IMG/VR virus record: IMGVR_UViG_3300030419_008063
Span: 1-59,854 of that record
Direction: 5' to 3' (one strand)
Origin: a virus
DNA: 59,854 nt
Position numbers and translations under genes: made by a program. A model generated the notes under the pieces. The model had not been told where the DNA came from. It made no database searches and worked only from the letters and a program-made list of their open reading frames with translations. This document shows, piece by piece, positions 6,566 through 14,391 of the stretch. Positions within the stretch are counted from its first letter, which is position 1. Each line of letters begins with the position of its first letter.

Positions 6566-6594
6566 ATTATAGAACATTTTCTTTCTTTTTTAAA
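6566..6594 (-). promoter_or_regulatory. Candidate promoter of the 6403-6559 small RNA
   Basis: On the minus strand a perfect TATAAT lies at 6566-6571. The best -35 at 17-bp spacing is TTTAAA (6589-6594, four of six), inside an A/T homopolymer-rich stretch. Confidence 0.4.
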
Positions 6595-6672
6595 AAAAAA
6601 GAAACTTTTTATTTTTTCTGACGATATATATATGTTTGCCTAAAAATAAATCAATACAAGGAGTGTTTAAAA

Positions 6673-6768
6673 ATGTTCGATAGTTTTTGGGGGCCAATGT
6701 GGATTTTGGCTACATGGGGCGCGGTTCTTTTTGGATTAGCATACTTAAAATATTATATTGAAAATTAG
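6673..6768 (+). CDS. Small membrane protein, 31 aa
   Basis: ATG at 6673 has an excellent AAGGAG ribosome-binding site at 6657-6662. The 31-residue product (MFDSFWGPMWILATWG, then AVLFGLAYLKYY) is one transmembrane helix with aromatic ends. It is followed 17 nt later by a membrane metallopeptidase with its own AAAGGAGA site, so the two are probably cotranscribed. Function unknown. Confidence 0.6.
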   Translation: MFDSFWGPMWILATWGAVLFGLAYLKYYIEN

Positions 6769-6785
6769 AAAGGAGATACCATCTA

Positions 6786-7415
6786 ATGGCAAATTCCCTA
6801 AAACAAAAGAGAGAAAAGTTAGAAAATTTTATGACACAAAATATTAAAGGTTTTGAAATTAGAAGTAAAGAAGATAGTTTTTTGATGAAATTTCTTTCAT
6901 ACATAATCTTTTTCAACAAAGGGTTTATGACTAGATTTGTGACCACTTTTTACCCACATGTTTATGTGCCCAAACTTCCATGGAATGAAGATAATAATTT
7001 AGGAGCTATAGCAACATTAGCTCATGAATGGGTTCATCTGTATGATAGGCAACGATTAGGATGGTTTTTCAATTTTCTTTATCTATTTCCTCAGTGTTTG
7101 TTTGTTCTTGGCCTGTTGGGAATTTGGAATCCTTGGTTTTATTTTTTCTTCTTATTCATCTTACCTTTTCCATCTCCGGGAAGAGCATGGGCTGAATTTC
7201 GCGGATATAGAATGACTATTGCAGCATACTATTGGATGACCGGCATGAGAATCGATGTAAAGTCTGTTGTTGATCATTTTGTTAATTCAAATTATTATTT
7301 TATGTGGCCATTTAGAGGCTGGTTGATGAGAAAGTTTCAAAAAGAATGTGTAAAAATACAAAATGATGTATTGACTGCCGAACTAACCATTGTGAAGAAC
7401 ATACTGCGTAATTAA
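6786..7415 (+). CDS. Membrane-associated HExxH metallopeptidase-like protein, 209 aa
   Basis: The zincin signature HEWVH is at residues 80-84 (TLAHEWVHLYD). A likely third metal ligand is Glu137 in AWAEFRGY, after two hydrophobic segments (about 92-113 and 117-130) that place the protein in or on the membrane. The gap between HExxH and Glu is that of a helical gluzincin-like fold. No signal peptide is seen. Neighbours are a 31-aa membrane protein and small unknown genes. Substrate unknown; processing of a host envelope protein would fit. SD AAAGGAGA precedes the ATG. Confidence 0.7.
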   Translation: MANSLKQKREKLENFMTQNIKGFEIRSKEDSFLMKFLSYIIFFNKGFMTRFVTTFYPHVYVPKLPWNEDNNLGAIATLAHEWVHLYDRQRLGWFFNFLYLFPQCLFVLGLLGIWNPWFYFFFLFILPFPSPGRAWAEFRGYRMTIAAYYWMTGMRIDVKSVVDHFVNSNYYFMWPFRGWLMRKFQKECVKIQNDVLTAELTIVKNILRN

Positions 7416-7489
7416 TAAAAACTCAGAGCAAAAACGTTTGAAAACATCTAGTTACTTATGGTAGACTAATAGTGGAGAGGTGTGATCAA

Positions 7490-7810
7490 ATGAAAAAACC
7501 GAAATTTCCTAGTCCAAGTTCTTCTTTAGTTGATGGTGGGTACGAATCAAGCGAATATACAAATACTCACAAAATATTGGCAAACAGCATGTTCATGAAA
7601 GCCGCGGATGTCTCTTGCGAGAGGGAAAGAGCTTATATGAGTAGTGATGAGCTATATTATCTCGCCAATTCTTTGACCGGTCTAAAGAGCGAAAAATACC
7701 AAAGAGCACTAATAGATATGATCCACTTACAGTGTGACGAAGATTCAGTTTATAGATTTATGCAATTTTTGTCGGATGACTTCAAGGAGAGTGTAATGTA
7801 TTCTTGTTAG
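7490..7810 (+). CDS. Hypothetical protein, 106 aa
   Basis: I start at ATG 7490 rather than an upstream GTG because GGAGAGG at 7474-7480 then serves as ribosome-binding site. The protein opens MKKPKFPSPSSSLVDGGYES, a disordered Ser-rich leader. A helical part follows (SDELYYLANSLTGLKSEKYQRA). It looks like a conserved phage protein but I know no function. It precedes the zinc-ribbon gene by 12 nt. Confidence 0.6.
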   Translation: MKKPKFPSPSSSLVDGGYESSEYTNTHKILANSMFMKAADVSCERERAYMSSDELYYLANSLTGLKSEKYQRALIDMIHLQCDEDSVYRFMQFLSDDFKESVMYSC

Positions 7811-7822
7811 GGAGGATGCTTT

Positions 7823-8029
7823 GTGGACCTCTACATAAAAGTTACTTGTACTGTATGCAAGGGAACGGAAGCAACATGGTATGGCAATCACTGCCCGTAT
7901 TGTAGCGTTGGAAAAATGTATGTCGCAGTTACAAAACAAAATTTGCTAAATTATATTTTAGAATTTGAAAAGGAAGATAAATATAAAATATTTAAAACCC
8001 TAAAGGAAGATATAGAAAATGAAAATTGA
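7823..8029 (+). CDS. Small zinc-ribbon protein, 68 aa
   Basis: GTG start at 7823 with GGGAGG about 8 nt upstream. Two CxxC knuckles (CTVC at about residues 9-12 and CPYC at about 24-27) make a short zinc ribbon, followed by a helical acidic tail. Such proteins often bind nucleic acid or bridge to a polymerase, but nothing specific can be said. It overlaps the next gene by 11 nt, which suggests translational coupling with the nucleotidyltransferase-like gene. Confidence 0.6.
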   Translation: MDLYIKVTCTVCKGTEATWYGNHCPYCSVGKMYVAVTKQNLLNYILEFEKEDKYKIFKTLKEDIENEN

Positions 8030-8951
8030 CGAACAAACAGAACCATATCAAAAAGAAGTTCGTAAAAAACACAAAAAAATGAAAATAAAACTCATTGGAA
8101 AAGGTGGTAATAAGTATTCCAAAGGGCCATATAGCGAAAAGCCAGACTACGAAAGGTCAAAAAGCGCTCCGCCATCGGGAAAAAGAGACGAAATTCAAGA
8201 ACTCAACGAAGCAATTCATGCATTTTTTGGTTATGATCAATTCAATCTCAAAGATGAACTAAATCAGAAGTTTTGGAAAAATCCCGAAAAACTTGACTCA
8301 CGAGTGAGGCAAATACTTGTAAAAATAGGGAAAGACTTTTTCAAAACTTTGGAGGTGGATGCAGAGCTTATCGATATCACTTTTACTGGCTCTTTAGCAA
8401 ATTATAATTATGCTGATGAATCTGATATTGATCTTCACATATTGTTGGATTTTAAAAAAATAGATCATAGATTTACTTTTCTTAAAGATTATTTCACTTC
8501 AAAGAAAAATGATTGGAATAGAAAACATGATATTAAAATAAAAGGTTTTGAAGTTGAAGTCTATGCACAAGACGTTAATGAGCCTCATGCTTCTACCGGT
8601 GTTTATTCTCTTCTCTATGATCGCTGGGCTACAAAGCCAACAAAGAAAAAAATCAAAGTTGACTCTGCGGCTGTTTATAAAAAAGCCGCTGCCATCGGAA
8701 ATGCAATAAATGATGTTCATGCTCTTTTTTCAATAGGCAATTATGAGCAGGCACACGCAGATGCTGAAAGGTTGATGGAAAAAATAAAAAAGTTCAGAAG
8801 GTGTGGGCTGGAAACCGGGGGGGAATTTTCCTCGGAGAATTTAGCGTTCAAATCCCTGAGAAGAAGTGGGTATTTGGAAAAATTATCTAAGATAAAAACA
8901 AACGCATATGATGAAATGATGTCCATTGCCGCTAAAAGAGATACTAGGTAA
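8019..8951 (+). CDS. Pol-beta-type nucleotidyltransferase-fold protein, 310 aa
   Basis: After a basic leader the central domain shows the nucleotidyltransferase signature: GS at residues 124-125 (FTGSLANYNY) and the metal pair DID at 136-138 (ESDIDLHI), with a later acidic strand (EVEVYAQD, about 178-185) supplying the third carboxylate. This is the pol-beta/MNT fold used by nucleotidylyl-, aminoglycoside- and toxin-type transferases. Proteins of this type recur in marine T4-like phages without a defined substrate. The C-terminus is helical. It overlaps the zinc-ribbon gene upstream. Confidence 0.7.
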   Translation: MKIDEQTEPYQKEVRKKHKKMKIKLIGKGGNKYSKGPYSEKPDYERSKSAPPSGKRDEIQELNEAIHAFFGYDQFNLKDELNQKFWKNPEKLDSRVRQILVKIGKDFFKTLEVDAELIDITFTGSLANYNYADESDIDLHILLDFKKIDHRFTFLKDYFTSKKNDWNRKHDIKIKGFEVEVYAQDVNEPHASTGVYSLLYDRWATKPTKKKIKVDSAAVYKKAAAIGNAINDVHALFSIGNYEQAHADAERLMEKIKKFRRCGLETGGEFSSENLAFKSLRRSGYLEKLSKIKTNAYDEMMSIAAKRDTR

Positions 8952-8956
8952 ATGAA

Positions 8957-9268
8957 ATGTTATTTTCAAAAAAAATCATAAAAGCATTTATTTATGGAAT
9001 CTTGTTTTTTAATTTGGTTGATATATTTGTGTCAATCGGTGTCATAAAAAATGGTTTATATAAAGAAAACAATCCTTTTATGAATATTTTTATGAAAATG
9101 GATGGAATTATGCCTTTTATTCTTGTCAAAAGTATTCTAATTTGTTCCGGGTGTTATTTTATTTATAGATATAAGGATGTTCTCATGGCACAAATTGGGG
9201 CTTATCTTTGTTTTAGTTTTTATTGGGCATTAATTGTTCATTTTTATTATTTTTTGTGGTATAAATAA
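8957..9268 (+). CDS. Integral membrane protein, 103 aa (DUF5658-like)
   Basis: Three hydrophobic segments (about residues 8-27, 51-70 and 76-100) are joined by short loops. The first loop carries KENNPFMNIFM, like the E-x-NP motif of small DUF5658-type membrane proteins. No enzymatic motif is seen. The stop codon lies inside a TATAAATA octamer. Confidence 0.6.
   Translation: MLFSKKIIKAFIYGILFFNLVDIFVSIGVIKNGLYKENNPFMNIFMKMDGIMPFILVKSILICSGCYFIYRYKDVLMAQIGAYLCFSFYWALIVHFYYFLWYK
9260..9267 (+). promoter_or_regulatory. Candidate T4-type late promoter (TATAAATA)
   Basis: TATAAATA lies 43 nt before the ATG at 9310 and spans the stop codon of the preceding gene. Its position ahead of a run of probable virion-associated genes fits a gp55-dependent late promoter. 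Chance occurrence in AT-rich DNA cannot be excluded. Confidence 0.35.
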
Positions 9269-9309
9269 CTAATTATATGCTCAAACTTTACCTTACAAGG
9301 AGGAATATG

Positions 9310-9654
9310 ATGAAACTTAGCAAAGATAGGCTTAAAGAAATTATCATAGAAGAAATAAATAAACTGGATGTAAATGAAGCGCAGGATAAAGATAAAAGTT
9401 CTGTCAAACAACTAAAGGGCCACCGGGCATGGGATTTTTTCTTCGACCGGATGAAAAAGTTTAAAGTTGATGATGTTATAGAAATCACACAGGCTATAAG
9501 CGCTATTATGCAAGAATTGGGAATGGGTTTGGAAGATTTTCAAAAAGCAATTCCTTTGATCAAAAGAGATCTCAAAGGTGATGCGGCAGAAACTGAAGCT
9601 CCTCCAGAGGAAGAATCTTCAAAAGTACAAGTCGGAGAACCTGACGACCTATAG
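9310..9654 (+). CDS. Helical phage protein with MKLSK-type N-terminus, 114 aa
   Basis: ATG 9310 is preferred because AAGGAGG (9297-9303) is then 6 nt away; the adjacent ATG at 9307 is too close. The leader MKLSKDRLKEIIIEEINKL is nearly the same as that of the 3675 protein and contains III-E-E, a candidate prohead-protease site. A compact helical domain (WDFFFDRMKKFKVDDVIEI, then MQELGMGLEDF) and an acidic disordered tail follow. Its place just before the metallopeptidase and ligase-like genes suggests a head- or scaffold-associated protein, but this is inference. Confidence 0.65.
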   Translation: MKLSKDRLKEIIIEEINKLDVNEAQDKDKSSVKQLKGHRAWDFFFDRMKKFKVDDVIEITQAISAIMQELGMGLEDFQKAIPLIKRDLKGDAAETEAPPEEESSKVQVGEPDDL

Positions 9655-9670
9655 TGGGGGAAATAATCAA

Positions 9671-10528
9671 ATGCCTTTTTTTATTATTGATGAATCTGAA
9701 CGAGATAATTCAAGAACTATGGAATTGTTGGATGACTTTTATCCTTTTGCGAAACAAAGGATGAAGTTTGATAAAGATGCAACAATTAGATTTGTTTCGG
9801 ATAGAGAAAATGCAAAAAAAGAGTTAGGGAGAACAGCATATTATGATCCCGATAATCACCGAGTGACCGTATATGTTGATAATAGGCATCCCAAAGACAT
9901 TCTCCGTTCAGTTTCCCATGAGTTGGTCCATCATGCACAAAATTGCAGGGGAGAGTTTGACGAAAATTCTATTACCTTTGAGGGTTATGCTCAAGAAAAT
10001 CCACATCTTCGAAAAATGGAAATGGAAGCTTATTTAATGGGAAGTGGAATGCATTTTAGAGATTGGGAAGATTCTTATAAGTTAGGAGAAAAAATTATGA
10101 AAGAGTGGAAACAAGATAAAAAGGAGAAAAAAGTTTTGAAAGAAGCAAAAAAAGAAAAAGGTATTAAGCACGACTGTGCATCTCATGTAAAAGAAAATAC
10201 CACCGGAAGAGAAGGTGTTGTAATTTCCCATAGTCTATTGGAAGATGGAACAGTTAATTTTTATACAGTTGATTTCGGAGATGAGGTTGTGGAAGATATA
10301 AATGTTTCCGAACTCACCGTTTTAGAGATGCGCGAACACATGCATCAAAAAAGAGATGAGCCAAAACCGGATTATTTAGATTTAGATAAAGATGGCGATA
10401 AAGAAGAATCCATGTCTAAAGCCGCAAAAGATAAAAAAGTAAAAAAAGAAGGTAAATCTATTGCCGAAAGAAAAAAAGAAGCAAGAGAAAATACTTTTAT
10501 AAAACTGATGGAGAAGTGGACTAGATGA
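9671..10528 (+). CDS. HExxH metallopeptidase-like protein with SH3-like and EF-like segments, 285 aa
   Basis: I start at ATG 9671 (GGGGGA 9 nt upstream); the open frame further upstream overlaps the 9310 gene. The zincin motif HELVHHAQ is at 83-90, with acidic candidates for a third ligand in KMEMEAYLMG (116-125). Residues about 164-215 look like a small beta-barrel (DCASHVKENTTGREGVV, then DGTVNFYTVDFGDEV). Residues 237-247 (DLDKDGDKEES) match an EF-hand-like Asp-rich loop common in T4-like marine phage proteins. The C-terminus is a basic helix (AERKKEARENTFIKLMEKW). Possibly a virion or prohead peptidase; not proven. Confidence 0.7.
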   Translation: MPFFIIDESERDNSRTMELLDDFYPFAKQRMKFDKDATIRFVSDRENAKKELGRTAYYDPDNHRVTVYVDNRHPKDILRSVSHELVHHAQNCRGEFDENSITFEGYAQENPHLRKMEMEAYLMGSGMHFRDWEDSYKLGEKIMKEWKQDKKEKKVLKEAKKEKGIKHDCASHVKENTTGREGVVISHSLLEDGTVNFYTVDFGDEVVEDINVSELTVLEMREHMHQKRDEPKPDYLDLDKDGDKEESMSKAAKDKKVKKEGKSIAERKKEARENTFIKLMEKWTR

Positions 10529-10773
10529 GTATTGCTGTTCAAAAAAATAAAATTCGAGGTGATTTCATAATTGAAAATTTCACAATTGGAGAATTGACTT
10601 TTCAAAAGAAGAGAAAAACAGAGGGAGGGGCAGGAGATATAACAATTGATCAAATTCCTTTCTCCCTAGGAGTGGGGACCGGCCATAGAGCCAGAGGAAT
10701 ACCTTATGTTATTTCAATTTCCAATCCGGATATGATATTTCCCTATCCAATAACACACAGTCAAGTAGATTAA
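10525..10773 (+). CDS. Hypothetical protein, 82 aa
   Basis: The ATG overlaps the previous stop (ATGA), so translation is coupled to the metallopeptidase gene. The sequence is beta-prone (FIIENFTIGELTFQ) with a Gly-rich centre (EGGAGDITIDQIPFSLGVG). No signal peptide, membrane segment or known motif is seen. Its neighbours are putative virion-associated proteins. Confidence 0.55.
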   Translation: MSIAVQKNKIRGDFIIENFTIGELTFQKKRKTEGGAGDITIDQIPFSLGVGTGHRARGIPYVISISNPDMIFPYPITHSQVD

Positions 10774-10783
10774 GGAGAAAAAA

Positions 10784-11017
10784 ATGGGTAAAGCATGGAA
10801 AAGGCTGACTTACAGAAGAAAAGTGGAAGAAAGAAAAAAACAACAAGAAGAAATTGTAGATTTTGGAGAAATTATCACTGAAACAAAAACCCCTTCTGTT
10901 ATTTCGGAAACCACTAAAATAAAAGCTGAGAAGCCAAAAAAAATTGTGAAAAAGAAAAAGCCAACTAAAGCCAAGAAAAAATCTAAAAAAACAACAAAGG
11001 TCAAAAAAAATGATTGA
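10784..11017 (+). CDS. Lysine-rich, probably DNA- or RNA-binding protein, 77 aa
   Basis: AAGGAG precedes the ATG. The first 25 residues form a basic helix (GKAWKRLTYRRKVEERKK). After a short acidic linker, the C-terminal 30 residues are almost only Lys, Pro, Thr and Ala, resembling a histone H1-type tail. Similar K/A/P-tailed proteins occur in T4-like marine phages. A role in DNA condensation or packaging is plausible. It overlaps the next gene by 8 nt. Confidence 0.6.
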   Translation: MGKAWKRLTYRRKVEERKKQQEEIVDFGEIITETKTPSVISETTKIKAEKPKKIVKKKKPTKAKKKSKKTTKVKKND

Positions 11018-11288
11018 CTTAAACAAAATAACAAAAAATTTTCTAATGAAAGAGTGGAAAGAAAATCCGACATTATCCGGATATATCCAGTCTGTTCATG
11101 AACTTCTTTCTTCTTTGAGGCCAAAAACTCTCAAAGAACAAAATAGGGTTTCTGTTGCTAGGCAACAAATAAAGGAAATTAAAAAACTGACAAAAAAACT
11201 TGAAGAACGTGTAAGAATTTTAGAAGAACAAATTCAAGTTTTAGAAGAAGGTAATAATACAAAAAATGAAGAAAAAACTTCTAACTGA
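11010..11288 (+). CDS. Coiled-coil protein, 92 aa
   Basis: The N-terminus resembles a short globular lead (LNKITKNFLMKEWKENPTL). Residues about 40-80 are a clear heptad coiled coil (IKKLTKKLEERVRILEEQ). The start overlaps the Lys-rich gene and the end overlaps the 11266 gene by 23 nt, so these are tightly coupled. No family is recognised; a structural or assembly partner of the downstream 881-aa protein is possible. Confidence 0.6.
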   Translation: MIDLNKITKNFLMKEWKENPTLSGYIQSVHELLSSLRPKTLKEQNRVSVARQQIKEIKKLTKKLEERVRILEEQIQVLEEGNNTKNEEKTSN

Positions 11289-13911
11289 AGGCGGTGCGGC
11301 TGGGCATATGTCCCATCCCTTTGATCTGAAATCCGTCAGAAACGGAAAAGATCTTATTGGTTTTTTTATGCTTGCGCAGGACTCTTTAGAAGAAAGCCCA
11401 GCAAGTGTGAAAATTGATGGCGTGAACGTAAGTTTTAAAGTAATCGGAGACGAACAAAGTAAACAGTTTGCAGTTGATAGGGGAAGTTTAAAAGCAATTG
11501 ACCAAGCCGGCGTTACTGTTTCAAATGTTAGAGAAAGATTTCCGAAGAATCCCGGCACAGGGCAAGAGCACGGGATGGTAAAATCGGTTACAAAACTTTT
11601 AACAATATTGAATCGCTCTCTTCCTAATATTGAAGAGGAACTAAAAGAGTTAGGACTTTATGATGATCCTACAAAATTTATCAACGCTGAATATGTTTCT
11701 GAAACCACAAACGTTACAAAATACGAAGATAATTTTTTAGCTTTTCATGGCATAAATCAGTTTTATGAAAGAAAAGATCGAAAAGGAAATGTTGTAAGAC
11801 AGGGCGAAAGTAGGCCGGAAAAATCAAAAGCGGTGAGTTATGAAGTGAAATATGATCAGTCAAAAATGCAGGAAATGATTGATAAAATAATGCCTGTTGC
11901 TGAAAAATATGGTTTTAAAATATATGGAAGCATTCCAACTGAATTCAAACAAAAGCCAAAATTTGATTCTGTTTTGTCGGAAACTTTTTCAGTTACGATT
12001 TCAGAAGAAAATATAGAAGAAAAATCGTTGAAACAATGGCTAATTCAAGCTGATAATCCCGCCGGAGAAAAAATTAAGGTTGGAGAGCGAAAAGGCGTTG
12101 GAGCAGTTAGTAAAGAAGTTTATCTTTTGGTTCTCAATGGAACACCTTTAGAACCCTTGATTGAAGATGAAAAAGAAAGAAAAAAAGCCATTGATGGTGC
12201 AATAATGTATCATGCGACTCGTGAAATGGGAAATATAATTTTAGATTCTTTGACCAGTGTTGCCGGCGAAATGAGAGATCATGAGGGGATTGTTCTGCGA
12301 GATGAGAAAAGATTTGGAACAAAAAATCCTATAAAAATAACGGGTGATTTTATTATTGGAGGCATGCAATCTTCATTTCAACAAGCAAATGAAGAATTGA
12401 AAGATGATTCTAAATATATTATTCTTATTCCCGGAGGTTTCAAACCTCCAACTGCTGGCCACTATGAATTGATGATGGAATATGCAAACAGTCCGCAAGT
12501 TGAAAAAGTAATTGTATTTATTGGAGATAGTCCTCGTGGAAGGTTTACGTTGGACGATTCTTTACAAGTTTTTGAAATTTATGGAATTTCTCAACACCCT
12601 AAAATTGAAATTAAAACAGTGTCTGGAAGTCCGGCAAAGTCTGTTTATGAGTTTATTGAAAAAGGTGGAGAAGCTGGTCAATATGAAAATGTAAAATTTG
12701 CGATGGGAGCTAGTTCTAAACCTGATAAATCAAAAGAAGAAATTACTGATGCCGCAAGGGTCAATGAATTTAAAAGATGGGCTGATGCCAATAAACAAAA
12801 ATTAGAAATTGACCCGGAAAAAGTCGATGTACCTCCTTTCGTTGCCAAAGTCGCAGTTGGAAAAGGAGGAATGGACTTGAGTGCTTCGTCTTTCCGACAG
12901 GCCATAGAAAACGAAGACGAAGCAGGAATAGATGATCATATTCCTAGATTTATTGTTGGCGAAAAAGGGGAAAATACTGGTCCTGATAATATTTATAATA
13001 AAGTAATGGCCATATTGAGACCAGAATCTTTAGAGGAAACATCTGTTATGGGTTCCGGAGCTGTGGCTATTGGACCAGTCAAAAGGGCAAAACCTAAAAG
13101 AGATAAAAAGTTGAAGAAACTTAAATATGAAAAAATTGATCGGAGTGAATTTATTATGGATCTTATTCAAGAAGAAAAGCTTAGAAAACTTATAAGAAAA
13201 ACTATCGTAAATATACGAGAACAACAAGAAGCAGAAGCTAAACTTCGAGGTGTAATAAGAAAATTAATCTCAGAACAAGAAGAAGTTGGCGGAAGCTCTT
13301 TCACCGGAATCAATGAATTAGGTGATCTTCTCAAACAAATTATGCCAAAAATTGAAATTCATTATAAAAAAATGAAAACAAGCAAAGGCCAAAGAGATTC
13401 TTTTCGCAAACATTTGGTTGTAAATTTGAAAAATCTCTTAAATGTACCTATCGCAATCGCAGATATTGCAGATCAATATGAAAAAATAAAAGCCGACAGA
13501 ACAGAAGACACCGAACCTCTGGCTTTAGAAGAAGATCTTCAAATAGATTTGACAGATCAGCCTGAAGAAGAAGAGGCTGCTATATTCGATTTGAAAGGTG
13601 ATGAAGAAGCGGCTGAAATAGAGCAAGAGTTGGAAAAAGAAGCAGAAGACGAAGTTGATTCTCTTCCCGGAGAAGACAAAACAGGAGCTGCTTTTGCGGC
13701 TGATGCCGTCAACGAAATTGACACTCAAGTTATAAATTCTTTCAACAGGGTAAAGGCCAATCCAGTAGATAGAGAATTATTTGTCCGTTATTTATTGATC
13801 AACGCTCTCTTGAATATGGATAATTATGAAGCTGAAATTGGAGAGGCTCCGGAAACGGATGTTCCCGGATATGAGCAAGAAAAATCTGAAATCGAGGCTG
13901 AATTGAGATAA
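11266..13911 (+). CDS. Fusion of ligase-type and cytidylyltransferase-type nucleotidyltransferase domains, 881 aa
   Basis: Domain one (about 15-370) carries covalent-nucleotidyltransferase motifs: KIDG at 49-52 (motif I, adenylated Lys), an acidic strand NAEYV near 140-144 (motif III-like) and DHEGIVLR at 338-345 (motif IV), as in ATP-dependent DNA/RNA ligases. Domain two (about 384-585) has GGFKPPTAGHYELM (TxGH at 397-400, the HxGH-type motif) and LSASSFR (538-544, the SSxxR-type motif) of NMNAT/cytidylyltransferases. From about 625 comes a helical part with two KLRxxIRK repeats, then an acidic region. Similar two-domain proteins exist in T4-like marine phages, reaction unknown. RNA or DNA end repair, or cofactor metabolism, are options. 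Confidence 0.7.
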   Translation: MKKKLLTEGGAAGHMSHPFDLKSVRNGKDLIGFFMLAQDSLEESPASVKIDGVNVSFKVIGDEQSKQFAVDRGSLKAIDQAGVTVSNVRERFPKNPGTGQEHGMVKSVTKLLTILNRSLPNIEEELKELGLYDDPTKFINAEYVSETTNVTKYEDNFLAFHGINQFYERKDRKGNVVRQGESRPEKSKAVSYEVKYDQSKMQEMIDKIMPVAEKYGFKIYGSIPTEFKQKPKFDSVLSETFSVTISEENIEEKSLKQWLIQADNPAGEKIKVGERKGVGAVSKEVYLLVLNGTPLEPLIEDEKERKKAIDGAIMYHATREMGNIILDSLTSVAGEMRDHEGIVLRDEKRFGTKNPIKITGDFIIGGMQSSFQQANEELKDDSKYIILIPGGFKPPTAGHYELMMEYANSPQVEKVIVFIGDSPRGRFTLDDSLQVFEIYGISQHPKIEIKTVSGSPAKSVYEFIEKGGEAGQYENVKFAMGASSKPDKSKEEITDAARVNEFKRWADANKQKLEIDPEKVDVPPFVAKVAVGKGGMDLSASSFRQAIENEDEAGIDDHIPRFIVGEKGENTGPDNIYNKVMAILRPESLEETSVMGSGAVAIGPVKRAKPKRDKKLKKLKYEKIDRSEFIMDLIQEEKLRKLIRKTIVNIREQQEAEAKLRGVIRKLISEQEEVGGSSFTGINELGDLLKQIMPKIEIHYKKMKTSKGQRDSFRKHLVVNLKNLLNVPIAIADIADQYEKIKADRTEDTEPLALEEDLQIDLTDQPEEEEAAIFDLKGDEEAAEIEQELEKEAEDEVDSLPGEDKTGAAFAADAVNEIDTQVINSFNRVKANPVDRELFVRYLLINALLNMDNYEAEIGEAPETDVPGYEQEKSEIEAELR

Positions 13912-13912
13912 A

Positions 13913-14272
13913 ATGTCTTGGAAAAGAAAAAGAAAAATATCTGGTAAAAACCGGTATTATTCCATATCTAAAAAACTTCGAAAAGAAAAGAAATCCAACG
14001 AAAATTTCGAAGTCATGTTTAATAATCTTTCCTTAGAAGAAGTCATAGCACTTAAACTCGAACTTGCATCAAAGTCAATTGGAGGAAATCTATATGGTCT
14101 TCCTATATGGAGATCCTTAAAATATGTTGTTGAAGATGCAGTTCTAAAATATGCTCTTTCTGCCGCTAGGACAAAAAAAGAAGTTGCTAGATTTTTGGGT
14201 CTAAGAGAAACTGAAATGAGAAAAATAAATTGGATTTATAATCCGGATTCTTATTTCGAAGAAAATGAATAG
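13913..14272 (+). CDS. Small basic protein with HTH-like C-terminal domain, 119 aa
   Basis: Starts 1 nt after the preceding stop. A basic leader (SWKRKRKISGKNRYYSISKK) precedes a conserved helical domain (LSLEEVIALKLELASKSIGG, then GLPIWRSLKYVVEDAVLKYA). It ends in TKKEVARFLGLRETEMRKI, which reads like the turn and recognition helix of a Fis-type helix-turn-helix. I associate this domain with T4-like cyanophages and relatives, where its function is undefined. A DNA-binding or regulatory role is likely. The TAG stop falls in the 5' arm of the inverted repeat beginning at 14270. Confidence 0.65.
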   Translation: MSWKRKRKISGKNRYYSISKKLRKEKKSNENFEVMFNNLSLEEVIALKLELASKSIGGNLYGLPIWRSLKYVVEDAVLKYALSAARTKKEVARFLGLRETEMRKINWIYNPDSYFEENE

Positions 14273-14391
14273 GCTTGCAATGATGAAGGGATTTTTTTTG
14301 TTTGTATAATGTAAACCTCAACTCCTCCAACGAGTTTGTGAAGGGAGGAGAGCATGGCTGTTAAGCTAGAAACCAGCCCATTGCAAGCCTA
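14270..14391 (+). ncRNA. Structured RNA-like element with closing stem and SD-masking hairpin
   Basis: A perfect 13-bp inverted repeat (TAGGCTTGCAATG 14270-14282 with CATTGCAAGCCTA 14379-14391), extendable with A-T and G-U pairs, closes about 96 nt. Inside are a 7-bp hairpin CTCCTCC/GGAGGAG (14322-14328 with 14344-14350) that buries a Shine-Dalgarno sequence, and a second hairpin GGCTG/CAGCC (14356-14360 with 14374-14378) that covers the following start codon and stacks directly on the closing stem. This three-way layout looks like a cis-acting RNA controlling the small ORFs downstream. A mobile element with terminal repeats is the alternative, but no target duplication is visible. Confidence 0.5.

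Noticed and set aside
14270-14391. Hammerhead ribozyme or small transposon
   Set aside because: TGATGA and GAAAC occur, but the stem needed between them does not pair, so no hammerhead. The terminal repeats have no visible target-site duplication and no transposase, so a mobile element is less likely than an RNA.
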